DNA of 64,000 nucleotides, from the IMG/VR virus record IMGVR_UViG_3300028388_001496, positions 12,152 through 76,151 of that record, one strand, 5' to 3'. Below the pieces are notes generated by a model. That model was not told the DNA's origin, searched no databases, and was given only the letters and a program-made list of their open reading frames with translations. The position numbers were made by a program, and so were the translations under genes. Numbering within the stretch: position 1 is the stretch's first letter; the number at the start of each line of letters is the position of its first letter. This DNA is from a virus. Of the stretch, positions 52,077-60,570 are shown piece after piece.

Positions 52077-52778
52077 TTATCTCCATTTAATAGTTGGTAA
52101 TCCCATTCTCATACACTTTAGATCAGCTTCAATGAAATTTTCATGTTTCCATTGAGTATTATTATAAGAAGCTGAAGCTGGATGAGAAGCAGTTAGTATG
52201 TAATTACCTTCTGGTTCAATCACTCTACCAAGAGTTTGAGCGTATTTGCCCCAGAGCATAAATATAATACCTTTTCTCTTAAAAGACAGGGTTTTAAGGA
52301 AATTTGCAATAGCAGTTTCCCAGCCTAGATGTTTATGAGAATGTGGTTTTCCAGCTTCTACTGTAAGTACAGTATTAAGAAGCATTACACCTTGATCTAC
52401 AAGATATTGTAAATTAGGATTCGCGTTTACTTCGCCGGTAAGAGGACAAGTTGCTTGTATTGTTTGCCATATCTTCCTTAAAGAAGGAGTCATATGTTTT
52501 TTAACAGCAAAAGCATAACCTGTAGCATTACCATCGTGGTAAGGGTCTTGTCCAAGAATAACAATTCTTAGCTTATCAGGATGAATTTCTCTAAAAATTC
52601 TGAGTATATCCTGTTGTTCGGGATAAACTACTACCCCACCCTTTCTCATTTCCTCAACATCAGACATTGCTTTGCGTATAACATCTAAGGAAGTTTGAGA
52701 GAAATAATCTACCCAATTATCTAAATCAGGGTGGGGACTTTCAGTAGTTTTAACATCAGCAGAACTAAAAAGATCCAT
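52077..52778 (-). CDS. ung: Uracil-DNA glycosylase, family 1
   Basis: A 233-residue enzyme that removes uracil from DNA by cutting the N-glycosidic bond. Motif A is GQDPYHDG at 76-83 with Asp78 as the water-activating residue; the uracil-binding segment is VMLLNTVLTVEAGKPHSH (131-148); the strand FMLWGKYA (173-180) follows. Motif B is HPASAS at 199-204 instead of the usual HPSPLS, so the catalytic His199 is kept but the DNA-intercalating loop differs. Length is normal. It is packed with 1-base spacing against the next gene. In a phage with an AT-rich genome it likely repairs deaminated cytosine or misincorporated dUMP. Confidence 0.93.
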   Translation of the reverse strand: MDLFSSADVKTTESPHPDLDNWVDYFSQTSLDVIRKAMSDVEEMRKGGVVVYPEQQDILRIFREIHPDKLRIVILGQDPYHDGNATGYAFAVKKHMTPSLRKIWQTIQATCPLTGEVNANPNLQYLVDQGVMLLNTVLTVEAGKPHSHKHLGWETAIANFLKTLSFKRKGIIFMLWGKYAQTLGRVIEPEGNYILTASHPASASYNNTQWKHENFIEADLKCMRMGLPTIKWR

Positions 52779-53341
52779 TATAAAGTATATCTTAAATGAT
52801 CAGATCCTTTCTTAACAGGAGGGTTAGTAGATACTTCACCACTTTCTTCTTCAAACTCAAGATAAGGTATTCTATCCCAATGTAACACAAATGGACGAAT
52901 ACCAAAAGTCTTAACAGACATAGGATCATTTTCTTTAGTCCAAGCGTTTGCTTTAGCTTCTACTTCTTTTTTACGAGCTTTGATAAGTTCTCCAACTCGG
53001 TTATAGATATTTTCTAAAGCTTCAAGATAAGGATCATCAGTATCTTCATAATCCCAAAAGCCTCTAGTAGCTAATGTAATTTTAGCACCATAAGCTTCAG
53101 CAGTTTTGCTTTTACTATCTTCTATAGCACGTTCTACAGCATCTTGAATAAATCCTTTAGCTCTAGAATTTTTATTTACTTCTTCATGAATCTTTGAGAA
53201 TTTCTTTAGCATTACTCCGGCATATAGAGGATCTACTTTGCCTTCATCAATAGCTTCAATTACTTGTTTAGCGGTATCCTTGGCTGGTTTACCAAGAATA
53301 CCTTTAAAAATAATACTGGGTTTATTAGTTGTTTCTGACAT
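52778..53341 (-). CDS. Unknown helical protein
   Basis: A 187-residue, Lys- and Glu-rich, mostly helical protein (KDTAKQVIEAIDEGKVDPLYAGVMLKKF is the N-terminal core, split here by residues of typical helical spacing; AYGAKITLATRGFWDYE lies in the middle). A C-terminal beta segment (FVLHWDRIPYLEFEEE) follows. I do not recognise the family. It overlaps the amidoligase-like gene by 17 bases and the glycosylase gene by 1 base. The AACCCT element lies one base before its ATG. Confidence 0.4.
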   Translation of the reverse strand: MSETTNKPSIIFKGILGKPAKDTAKQVIEAIDEGKVDPLYAGVMLKKFSKIHEEVNKNSRAKGFIQDAVERAIEDSKSKTAEAYGAKITLATRGFWDYEDTDDPYLEALENIYNRVGELIKARKKEVEAKANAWTKENDPMSVKTFGIRPFVLHWDRIPYLEFEEESGEVSTNPPVKKGSDHLRYTL

Positions 53342-54071
53342 GAGGGTTAATTTTTTTTACTCTGTTTTTTATTATTTCATTTATATCCTGTTTTTCGTAT
53401 CTTAACCAGGGATTGTTTCTTAGTAATAACTTTTCTTCTAATCCCAGAGTAACTTCACGAAATATTTTACAAGCGTGAGTTATACGTTTAAACAGTAGTT
53501 CGTAGTTAAAGGTCATTTCTCCAATTCGTATTTCAGCAGTTCTGAATCCACGTTGAAGACGCACCCAACCCATTCCAGTACTTACAGCACGACGATTATA
53601 TGAACCTTTGTAATTCCATTTTTCAAGTTCAGATAATATATGTTCTTGCAGTTTTTGTTCTTTATCATTTTCAAGTACTTTGACAAAATCATCATAATAA
53701 TCGTCAAGACCTATATGGTAATGTATTCCACTACCAAAATTCAAAAGACTGTACTTACATAAACCTTGGGATAATCTATAAAGAGCTTGTAGCCCTTCAA
53801 GACCTTTTACAATACGATAGCGTTGTTCACTTCGGTCCACGTTTACTTCTACCATTCCAGGGATTTCTTCAAACCACCTTACGTTGTAATCTGGACCCAT
53901 ATCACATTCAAACTCCATCCCCACCCCAAAAGGTAGGAGGTAATCTCCTACCTGTCTGGTTTCGGGGGTACTCTCTACTGCTAATGGTAGAGTAGCTAGA
54001 AGCTTGGATAGATTAATACTCTCCTGATCTCCTTTTTGGAGAAGCTTTGGCAACTGTGTATCCATTGTCAA
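53325..54071 (-). CDS. Putative amidoligase-like (glutamine-synthetase-fold) protein
   Basis: A 248-residue protein whose three motifs match the order of the Amidoligase_2 family: an N-terminal GVGMEFECDMG (about residues 49-59), a central GSGIHYHIGLDDYY (about 113-126), and a later RTAEIRIGEMTFN (about 175-187). In that family the Glu residues bind metal and the His contacts the substrates in ATP-dependent peptide-bond formation. The C-terminal helices are basic. In phages such enzymes could modify a peptide, a small molecule or DNA; the sequence does not tell. Its start lies within the previous gene (59-base overlap). If not an amidoligase, it may be an inactive relative. Confidence 0.45.
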   Translation of the reverse strand: MTMDTQLPKLLQKGDQESINLSKLLATLPLAVESTPETRQVGDYLLPFGVGMEFECDMGPDYNVRWFEEIPGMVEVNVDRSEQRYRIVKGLEGLQALYRLSQGLCKYSLLNFGSGIHYHIGLDDYYDDFVKVLENDKEQKLQEHILSELEKWNYKGSYNRRAVSTGMGWVRLQRGFRTAEIRIGEMTFNYELLFKRITHACKIFREVTLGLEEKLLLRNNPWLRYEKQDINEIIKNRVKKINPHVRNN

Positions 54072-54414
54072 TTAAGAGTTTTTGAGCAGCAGCAATTTCC
54101 ATATTAGTAGCAACTCTATCAGCAAAATTAGGAGCAGGTTTACCCTTCTTTACTTCCTTAACTTTAGTACGAGTTTCTGCTTTCTTCTTTTCAGTAGTAG
54201 CTTTATCAGCAGTCATAAGACTAATAATTTCTTTTAGCCTTTTTTTACTATTACGCTTATTATAAGCTTCTACTTCATTAAGAATGTGTTCTCTGTCTTT
54301 CTTATTCTTAAAGGCCCTGGAATACTTATCCCGGCCAATAGTAATGATAACATTACGACCAATTTGACGTCCTTTAATTTGTTCCTGTTTCGTTTTAGTT
54401 GTTCCCATTTTCAT
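54013..54414 (-). CDS. Small basic protein, unknown
   Basis: A 133-residue, strongly basic protein (Lys/Arg-rich throughout: KDREHILNEVEAYNKRNSKKRL in pieces, and KKAETRTKVKEVKKGKP). A nucleic-acid-binding role is plausible from charge only. The C-terminal part (NMEIAAAQKLLIDNGYTVAK) looks like a short helix-turn-helix-like or swirl motif. An AACCCC element lies 8 bases before the start codon. It overlaps the genes on both sides. Confidence 0.4.
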   Translation of the reverse strand: MKMGTTKTKQEQIKGRQIGRNVIITIGRDKYSRAFKNKKDREHILNEVEAYNKRNSKKRLKEIISLMTADKATTEKKKAETRTKVKEVKKGKPAPNFADRVATNMEIAAAQKLLIDNGYTVAKASPKRRSGEY

Positions 54415-56626
54415 TTGTTTTAGGGGTTAATAATAAAGATGAATGATAATATTTATTATCGAGTTTAAGACACTTCATAGTAGATAAGAATCTCTGTGTT
54501 ACCTCCAAAGGGGCACTATCATTGATCCATTTTGCATCTTTAATACGCTCGATAAACATCATTAAAGGTACAAAAAGATGTTCGTTATATAACATCTTAT
54601 CAAAAGTGTTAGGATAAATCTCACTAAGTTCTTTATTAAAGTATTCAGGAAGATTTATATGATAAGTCTTAGTAAATTCTTTTGTAGTAGTAGGAATCTC
54701 ATAATAAGTAGCTGCATAACTATAACTTAGATATGTTTTAGCTAAAGTATCCCACATATTACTATAATAAGTACTATACTTTTTAATAAGAGATCTATGT
54801 TCTTTAATATTTCTACTAAAAGCATCATATAGCCTTAATCTACAAAAGTAGTTATGTAAACTCTTTACTTTAAAAATAGATTTAGCGTGATAACATTTAT
54901 CTTTCTTAATAAGTTTAGATAAAGTTGTAGGAGTAACAATTAAAAGCTTAAATCTTTTATTGTAAGGAGCATTTTCAAGTAACGTGTGATAAGCCATTGT
55001 ACGTTCTTTATCTTCCTTTTTATCAATAAGAAATATAGCTTTATATTTATCAATTAGATCACCATATTTAGTCTTATGCATACTATTGTAATAATCATAA
55101 TATGTAATAAGTTCTTTACGTTCTAATCTAATTCTCTTTTGTTCAGCCTTATATTCTTCTATCCATTCTTCGTCAGCATATCCATCAAGAAGATGTACAT
55201 GACTACGATTTTTAATAGATTCATTTAAAGCTTTATTCCATTCGTAGACAGCTTTAACAGAGCCGTCTTTAAGAATATATCTTCTAGTAGGAGTACCCCA
55301 ACTAGGAGCATCACGATTCCTTTCAGCATAACCTAATGCATAAGCCAGCTCATAAAAATCATTTTTATTAAGCTTCTTTTTCTTTATAAGATTACCATGC
55401 CCTGCTGCTAAAAGATCATACTTACTAGGTCTATCTTTTTCAGTATAATACATACGAGATTTATTAGCAAGAGCATATGCTAAATCCTGATAACGTCTAT
55501 ATGTTCTAATTGTTTCATTAGAAAATTCCACTACATCATAAACATTTACAAGAACATCATAAAGATTTCTCTTAGGTAGTTTAAGATTTAATGGAGTATA
55601 GGTAGGTTTAGCATTAGATAATCTAACCTGAAGATCAATATCTCCTATACTAAGAACATGAAAGTCATTACCTTTTCTATTCATTGTTACAAATTCAACA
55701 GGATCATCTGTTTTTAATCCTTCTTCATATAAAGAATCAAAATATTCTGTTGCTTTTGTTATCCTCTCAATAAGGTATTCCTTTACATCTTCAGTATAAT
55801 TAATACTTTCTCTACTTAAAGTAACATCTAATTCTTCAAATGTACATTTAAGAGCTACAGGAACTGCATAAGGTTCAAGTTCTAAAGTACGCCAGTTAAT
55901 AGGATATGGTACACCGTTAATAGACAAGTGCATCACATCAAAGGGACGTTCTTTATCCTTTAATAAAAAATCACCAGCATCATAGATAGTGTACTCATTA
56001 TCAAAGTAATAATTCTCATCTTGGACATAAATATCTGTAAAATAAGATAATTGTTGATGACAAGCTTTATTAACAGCAAGAAGATCTTCAGGTTTAAGTT
56101 CTACTATTACAGTAGTTCCACTATGTTCTAAAGTGTCTTCTTCAACAAGTAATTCAGCTTTAAGATTAGTATCAGAGTTATCAAGTAAATAATGATACTT
56201 AACACCATCATGAATAGTTATAAGTTCAAAAAACTCTTGATAAGCAAGAGGAGATTTAGATCCAATTCCCCATCCACCAATCTTATCATTAGAATCTCTT
56301 TTATCTGAAGCAAAGATATTCATATAAATCTGTTTAAATCTATCAGGACTTATACCTGTACCCTGATCTTTAAAAGAAATATAAGGAGTATCATCTTCAT
56401 TGTAAATATGAATTACTACAGGATGATTATGACCTGCTTCGTAATTAGCATCTACAGCATTAGCAGTAATTTCTCGGATAAATGAACCTATAGGATTAGA
56501 GTATAGATTCTTAGAAACCATTGTAAAAGCAAGTCCGAGATCGTCTTGTCTTATACCGGCTTGAATAGTATCATCAAACCCATCGCCAATGGTTTTACGT
56601 TCAATTTTTGCGTGTTTAATCTTCAT
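54395..56626 (-). CDS. rIIA-like GHKL ATPase
   Basis: A 743-residue protein from the ATG at 56626 (MKIKHAKIER). An upstream ATG at 56704 is rejected because its extension runs through a terminator-like hairpin. The Bergerat fold is clear: N box REITANAVDAN (51-61), G1 box FKDQGTGIS (85-93), G2 box GGWGIGSKSPLAY (117-129). T4 rIIA and its relatives in many phages share this layout and act in membrane-linked lysis inhibition or exclusion; crAss-like phages often carry a relative. Residues after about 350 are helical, Tyr-rich and unfamiliar, which is typical. A separate upstream promoter is likely, since the gene follows a terminator. Confidence 0.8.
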   Translation of the reverse strand: MKIKHAKIERKTIGDGFDDTIQAGIRQDDLGLAFTMVSKNLYSNPIGSFIREITANAVDANYEAGHNHPVVIHIYNEDDTPYISFKDQGTGISPDRFKQIYMNIFASDKRDSNDKIGGWGIGSKSPLAYQEFFELITIHDGVKYHYLLDNSDTNLKAELLVEEDTLEHSGTTVIVELKPEDLLAVNKACHQQLSYFTDIYVQDENYYFDNEYTIYDAGDFLLKDKERPFDVMHLSINGVPYPINWRTLELEPYAVPVALKCTFEELDVTLSRESINYTEDVKEYLIERITKATEYFDSLYEEGLKTDDPVEFVTMNRKGNDFHVLSIGDIDLQVRLSNAKPTYTPLNLKLPKRNLYDVLVNVYDVVEFSNETIRTYRRYQDLAYALANKSRMYYTEKDRPSKYDLLAAGHGNLIKKKKLNKNDFYELAYALGYAERNRDAPSWGTPTRRYILKDGSVKAVYEWNKALNESIKNRSHVHLLDGYADEEWIEEYKAEQKRIRLERKELITYYDYYNSMHKTKYGDLIDKYKAIFLIDKKEDKERTMAYHTLLENAPYNKRFKLLIVTPTTLSKLIKKDKCYHAKSIFKVKSLHNYFCRLRLYDAFSRNIKEHRSLIKKYSTYYSNMWDTLAKTYLSYSYAATYYEIPTTTKEFTKTYHINLPEYFNKELSEIYPNTFDKMLYNEHLFVPLMMFIERIKDAKWINDSAPLEVTQRFLSTMKCLKLDNKYYHSSLLLTPKTNENGNN

Positions 56627-56661
56627 TTGTTTATGTTTATTTGTTGTTTCTATGATATAGA

Positions 56662-56738
56662 AAAGCCCCCTAATACGTTCATCCACTAAACAACTCTTAA
56701 CCAATCATGGGAAAAAAGATGAACGCTCAGAGGGCTTA
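56662..56738 (-). terminator. Long-stem terminator-like hairpin after the ligase gene
   Basis: Read on the minus strand, AGCCCTCTGAGCGTTCATC (56737 down to 56719) pairs with GATGAACGTATTAGGGGGCT (56683 down to 56664), leaving a loop of about 35 bases, then CTTTTCTAT. The outer 8 bp (with one G-U type pair) and the inner 8 bp (CGTTCATC) are separated by a small internal bulge. It lies between the ligase and the rIIA-like gene. Confidence 0.65.
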
Positions 56739-56827
56739 AAAACCCTATTACTATTAGGCAATAGTAAGTTACAAAAAATCGAAAACATTATTCTGGAATA
56801 CAGACAGAATCGTTTTCTTATTAGTTT

Positions 56828-58090
56828 CTACTCATAATCCCTTATATGCATATCTATAATGTGAAATGGTAGTCTATCTGCTGTCCATTCATAGAACACT
56901 AGAGTTAGATCATGACCAATCATATCATTTTTAAATTTCAAAACATTACGCTTATAATCATCAGTTCCTTTAGGATTAACAGCAAATGTTTTTCCTTTCT
57001 CATTTATACATATAAAGTTTCCTTTAGTAGGGTCTTTATCTTGAGGTAGTACATTTGTAATTTTAAATTCCTCAGATATAGTTCTTTTTAGTTTAGTCAT
57101 AGTCATAGGACGACCACCAAACTTATACTGAGCATTAAAATCTCTAAATATTGCACCCTCATATCCTTGTCCTATAAATTTATCAGTAAGTTCTTGAGCT
57201 AATTTGTCATTAGGAACTTTAATAGATCGGATAAGTTCTATAGGACTAGAAAGATCAGAAAAATGTTGAGTATGTATAGACTTTAAAGTTTGCCACCTTT
57301 CAAGTTGTATCATGTTTGCTATTGCAAGATCAAATACTACATAAACAACTCGTTGAGTTGTAAGTGATATCTTCTTAACAGCAGAAGCTATTTCTTGTAA
57401 AGGTTCACCATGTATATAAAGTTCACCATCCAGTACAACGTCTTCACCATTCCAGACAAAAACATCTGATTTCTGTCGTAGGTAGTCCAGAATATGAGGT
57501 ATTTCATATTCCTTTCCCTCCTTTGACAATATTTTCGGCTCGCCGTTAAAAAGAGAGATTGTAGCTCGCACCCCGTTTATCTTGGGTTGAGCCATGACGG
57601 GAAACTTAGAAATAATAGACTTAGGTTCCTTTTTTACATGAGGATTTTGCATATAATAATACTTACGATCATCATATACAGTACCATCAGGAGCAGTCCA
57701 ATCTTTCTTTGATCTATAATACTGTTGGGCTTTCATAGGTTTAATTCGACCTTGAGCATCAGTACGATACTGAGGAAGAGTATTATCTAACTCATCTATC
57801 GTACTAATACCAAGATCTTCCATAGACTTATAACCCTTGTCTTTCTTGCGTTTAATAGCACTTTCAACCTTAGATATAGCCTGTTCAAACGGAGTAGTTT
57901 CATTTGCTTTTCCGATGTTTTTTCCTTGAACATTACGTTCCCAGGTAATCGCTCTCTTACCGTCTAAAAGACCATAAGATTTACAAATATCTACTTGTGC
58001 TCCAGTATTAACTACTTTAGCAGTCCAAACAACTATATTACCTTTACTATCTCTAGAATAGATAGGTTTAAACTCCTTTCTCATGTTCAT
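56828..58090 (-). CDS. ATP-dependent DNA ligase with N-terminal WGR-like domain
   Basis: About 420 residues from 58090 (MNMRKEF); an ATG at 58084 is equally possible, and a farther in-frame ATG at 58129 lies inside the previous gene. The N-terminal 75 residues (YSRDSKGNIVVW, GKNIGKANETTPFEQA) match WGR-like domains often fused to phage ligases. The nucleotidyltransferase core follows: motif I KINGVR with the AMP-bound Lys at about 170, DGELYIHG (about 221-228, motif III region), EGAIFRD (about 311-317, motif IV) and TKLKRT (about 332-337, motif V). It seals nicks after replication and repair. It overlaps the small upstream gene by about 20 bases. Confidence 0.88.
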   Translation of the reverse strand: MNMRKEFKPIYSRDSKGNIVVWTAKVVNTGAQVDICKSYGLLDGKRAITWERNVQGKNIGKANETTPFEQAISKVESAIKRKKDKGYKSMEDLGISTIDELDNTLPQYRTDAQGRIKPMKAQQYYRSKKDWTAPDGTVYDDRKYYYMQNPHVKKEPKSIISKFPVMAQPKINGVRATISLFNGEPKILSKEGKEYEIPHILDYLRQKSDVFVWNGEDVVLDGELYIHGEPLQEIASAVKKISLTTQRVVYVVFDLAIANMIQLERWQTLKSIHTQHFSDLSSPIELIRSIKVPNDKLAQELTDKFIGQGYEGAIFRDFNAQYKFGGRPMTMTKLKRTISEEFKITNVLPQDKDPTKGNFICINEKGKTFAVNPKGTDDYKRNVLKFKNDMIGHDLTLVFYEWTADRLPFHIIDMHIRDYE

Positions 58091-58250
58091 CTGTTTTAGG
58101 TAATATATCAGCATTAACTTCCATATCATGAATCATATTAAGAAGTTTTTGAGCTTCATCTGAACTTATTATAACATTAGGTTTATTGTCTATAATAGCT
58201 TGAAGCTTTTCAGTTATACACATTGGCCTTATCTCCATTATATTTTTCAT
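58068..58250 (-). CDS. Small acidic protein upstream of ligase
   Basis: About 60 residues from the ATG at 58250 (MKNIMEIRP), which sits just after the stop codon of the previous gene. An ATG at 58277 would overlap that gene. The sequence is helical (ITEKLQAIIDNKPN, SSDEAQKLLNMIHDME) and ends DEHEKGV. No family recognised; it could be a small regulator or a partner of the ligase, with which it overlaps. Confidence 0.4.
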   Translation of the reverse strand: MKNIMEIRPMCITEKLQAIIDNKPNVIISSDEAQKLLNMIHDMEVNADILPKTDEHEKGV

Positions 58251-58252
58251 TG

Positions 58253-59137
58253 TTATAAATTTAAGATTGGTTCCCATATAGCTCTTTTATCAGCGTATAT
58301 AGAAAAGATTATTTTATGTTTTTCACCTTCATCAATAGGAGTAAAAAAACTTCCATCACCTATAACGTGAAGTCGATCATCATCTTCTATAATAGGAGGT
58401 ATTTTATGTTTAGTTTTATCATAACCCTCTACTAAAAAGTCAGTAAAAGTTTTAAGATAAGGATAAGCTAGGTTAGAAACGTCCCAACGACGACCATGAC
58501 CTTCCTTAGTTTTATCATTAAACTTTTTAACAGTATCTTGTATTTCTACAGTAATCCAAATAGGATAATTTTGAGCAACTATCTTACGCATCTTTTCGAT
58601 CATATTCCAATCAATAGTAAGAAACTTTTGATAGTACATTTCTTTAAGATCATCCACCATTTTGTTTCTTTGGAATGGATTATAGATACCACTATACAAA
58701 CCTTGACCACTAACTACAAGAGTTTTAGAAGTACCAACTTGAGTAGGATTAGCTATAATTCTTTCTCCAGTATCACCATCAACAAGAAAATATTTAGTCT
58801 TTCTTTTCTTTTGTTTTTCAGTAAGTGGTGCAAAATGAGTTTCGTATATAGTCGGTTCTACATAAGACAATATTGAAAACGCTTTAGAACCTTTAAATCC
58901 CCATATCTCATATCCATCTCTGAGATGAGCAGGTGTTATATTACCATCATTAAGGGCAATAGCTTTTTCAGATCCCTTTTTTAAAAGTTTCTTCCAAACT
59001 TTCTTACCCTTAGCTCTAATAGTAGTACCATCCCAATAAAAGTATTTAGGATTCTGTTTCTTAGATACCTCAATTTCTCTGGTATATTCTTCGATAGTTA
59101 TCCCTATCAACTTTTGTAAATTTTCTAACATTGTCAT
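58253..59137 (-). CDS. Putative RusA-like Holliday-junction resolvase
   Basis: A 294-residue protein. The C-terminal third has the order expected of RusA-type resolvases: a hydrophobic strand IWITVEIQD (about residues 192-200), then RRWDVSNLAYPYLKTFTDFLVEG (about 215-237, the DxDN-like and helix part, split here for length), then IIEDDDRLHVIGDG (about 247-260) with the clustered acidic residues, and a closing strand KIIFSIYAD. In RusA, the Asp residues bind Mg and the enzyme resolves four-way junctions. The N-terminal 180 residues (with a GDTGERIIANPTQVG segment) are not part of that family as I know it. Recombination context (RecT-like, ligase) agrees. It overlaps the upstream gene by 68 bases. 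Confidence 0.45.
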   Translation of the reverse strand: MTMLENLQKLIGITIEEYTREIEVSKKQNPKYFYWDGTTIRAKGKKVWKKLLKKGSEKAIALNDGNITPAHLRDGYEIWGFKGSKAFSILSYVEPTIYETHFAPLTEKQKKRKTKYFLVDGDTGERIIANPTQVGTSKTLVVSGQGLYSGIYNPFQRNKMVDDLKEMYYQKFLTIDWNMIEKMRKIVAQNYPIWITVEIQDTVKKFNDKTKEGHGRRWDVSNLAYPYLKTFTDFLVEGYDKTKHKIPPIIEDDDRLHVIGDGSFFTPIDEGEKHKIIFSIYADKRAIWEPILNL

Positions 59138-59564
59138 AATTTTTATCTGGAGTATCGTACCAAATGATTATATATTTAGGATGCCCAAGAGCCATCATTA
59201 GTGTTGTCCATGATCCTCTATGATCTGGACAAACATTAATAAGCCAAGCATTATCTTTTTGCTTTTCTATACTTTTTGTATAATCTCTGTAATGTGTTTG
59301 ACGATAACCGCCAGTACTAGCTTCAAAGCTATCGAGATATTTAGTAACTCTAGTACTAATAAACATACCTGATCTACTTTTATCAGGTACGCCTACTACA
59401 GTATGATTATTACAATTAATACCAAGCTTTTGACTTAGTTCAGCAAGAGTCCCTCTTTGAGAAGCTTCTTCAATTTGTTGATAGATTTTCTCAGTAAGAG
59501 CAGTAATATAATAGTTAACATTTGTTTCTTCTTCTTTTCCAGTACTTAGGAATATTGTTTTCAT
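59070..59564 (-). CDS. Unknown protein between primase and RusA-like genes
   Basis: A 164-residue protein. Two regions stand out: HTVVGVPDKSRSGMFIST (about residues 54-71) and WLINVCPDHRGSWTTLMMALGHPKYIIIWYDT (about 106-137, quoted in parts: WLINVCPDHRG, ALGHPKYIIIW). The second part has alternating strand and helix as in small Rossmann-like or nuclease folds, but no metal site is obvious. It starts at the primase stop (4-base overlap) and runs 68 bases into the next gene. No function assigned. Confidence 0.4.
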   Translation of the reverse strand: MKTIFLSTGKEEETNVNYYITALTEKIYQQIEEASQRGTLAELSQKLGINCNNHTVVGVPDKSRSGMFISTRVTKYLDSFEASTGGYRQTHYRDYTKSIEKQKDNAWLINVCPDHRGSWTTLMMALGHPKYIIIWYDTPDKNYDNVRKFTKVDRDNYRRIYQRN

Positions 59565-60388
59565 GTTATGAAATTTAGTTGTTTATATAATTGTTTATCT
59601 TGATCTCTAAATAGATATTCATATTTAGAGTAAATATTATCTATATGATTTTTATAATGACCAACTCCTCTAAGTTTTACAAAATCACTTACATCTTTAG
59701 CTCCATAATCATGTGTACCAAAGCGTCCATTAGTAAAGAAAAACGGATCAATACGATATTGCTTTCTCATTTTATTGGCAGCGGAGACCCCAGCAGAATC
59801 GAAATCCATACAGCTTATAATATAATCAAACTGCATTTTTAACCACTCATATTGCTTGGAAGTTATTAAAACGGACTCAGCGGGCGGTGCAATCGCCTGT
59901 AAACCAATAGATTTGAACGTAAGCACATCTTTCATAGATTTAGTTATTATACAAAATCTACCAGGAGTTATCATATGAGCACCTTCAAGAAAAGTTTTAT
60001 TAAGATGAAAACCAGGTTCTCCTTTACTTTTACGTATAGGATAATATATTTTCCATCTATCTATTCCTTCTTTAGTTTTGCCTCCATAATAACAATAAGC
60101 TGGATCAGTGTAATGGTATTTGTAAATACTTATAAAAGGAAGGTTGTTTTTAGATACATATATTTCTTCAGCAAAATATACATGACCATAAGAAAGTAAT
60201 TTCTTATTTATATTAAATTGTTTCCAGTATTTTTCATCATTATAGTTAAACTCACGAAATCTAATTCTAAATTGAGTAGTAGCTTTTCTTCTTTTCTCAA
60301 AATATTCCTTAGTTACTCTTTCATATTTAGCTATTTCATTCTCATTTTCATATCTATGAATACGAAAATCTTTAGCAATAGTTTCCAT
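59561..60388 (-). CDS. DnaG-type primase, TOPRIM part
   Basis: A 275-residue protein with the catalytic half of a phage primase. The TOPRIM fold is seen at about residues 146-240: FCIITKSMKDVLTF (where bacterial DnaG has the catalytic Glu, this has Thr/Lys, as I recall for crAss-like primases), SCMDFDSAGVSAANKM (Asp195 and Asp197), and KDVSDFVK. The preceding 130 residues are the RNA-polymerase-like core. The zinc-binding domain expected at the N-terminus is missing; a separate small reading frame upstream keeps its first 22 residues. The METIAKDF start is chosen only because it is the first ATG in this frame. Confidence 0.72.
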   Translation of the reverse strand: METIAKDFRIHRYENENEIAKYERVTKEYFEKRRKATTQFRIRFREFNYNDEKYWKQFNINKKLLSYGHVYFAEEIYVSKNNLPFISIYKYHYTDPAYCYYGGKTKEGIDRWKIYYPIRKSKGEPGFHLNKTFLEGAHMITPGRFCIITKSMKDVLTFKSIGLQAIAPPAESVLITSKQYEWLKMQFDYIISCMDFDSAGVSAANKMRKQYRIDPFFFTNGRFGTHDYGAKDVSDFVKLRGVGHYKNHIDNIYSKYEYLFRDQDKQLYKQLNFIT

Positions 60389-60510
60389 AATGAAACCAAA
60401 GCCATATTTATCTTTACTGTCAACACCAAGTCTATATGCAACATTTGTTCTTGGTTGATACGTTCCAGAATATAATCTTTAGTAAGTTTAGGATATACTC
60501 CGAAAGCCAT
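60331..60510 (-). pseudogene. Primase N-terminal remnant, frame lost
   Basis: A 59-codon frame beginning MAFGVYPKLTKDYILERINQ, which is how crAss-like primases commonly begin. After codon 22 the frame diverges, while the other frame, open from about base 60477, reads NVAYRLGVDSKDKYGFGFI straight into the METIAKDF of the primase. The zinc-binding segment that should lie between these parts (with its Cys/His) is absent. I infer a deletion ending near 60441-60450 that also shifted the frame. The ATG lies 15 bases after the stem of the SSB terminator. Confidence 0.5.
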
Positions 60511-60524
60511 AAGAACAGGATATT

Positions 60525-60554
60525 AAAAAAGGGGTAACGTGAATTACCCCTTTT
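60525..60554 (-). terminator. Terminator after the SSB-like gene
   Basis: GGGGTAA (60531-60537) and TTACCCC (60544-60550) form the stem. On the minus strand it is followed by six U. It ends the SSB-like transcript 17 bases after the stop codon, and the short T run on the other side makes it partly bidirectional. Confidence 0.85.
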
Positions 60555-60570
60555 AGTTAAACAAAAACCT

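Noticed and set aside
56627-56704. N-terminal extension of the rIIA-like protein
   Set aside because: The extension runs into a terminator-like stem and its residues do not resemble the start of GHKL proteins; MKIKHAKIER at 56626 is a better start.
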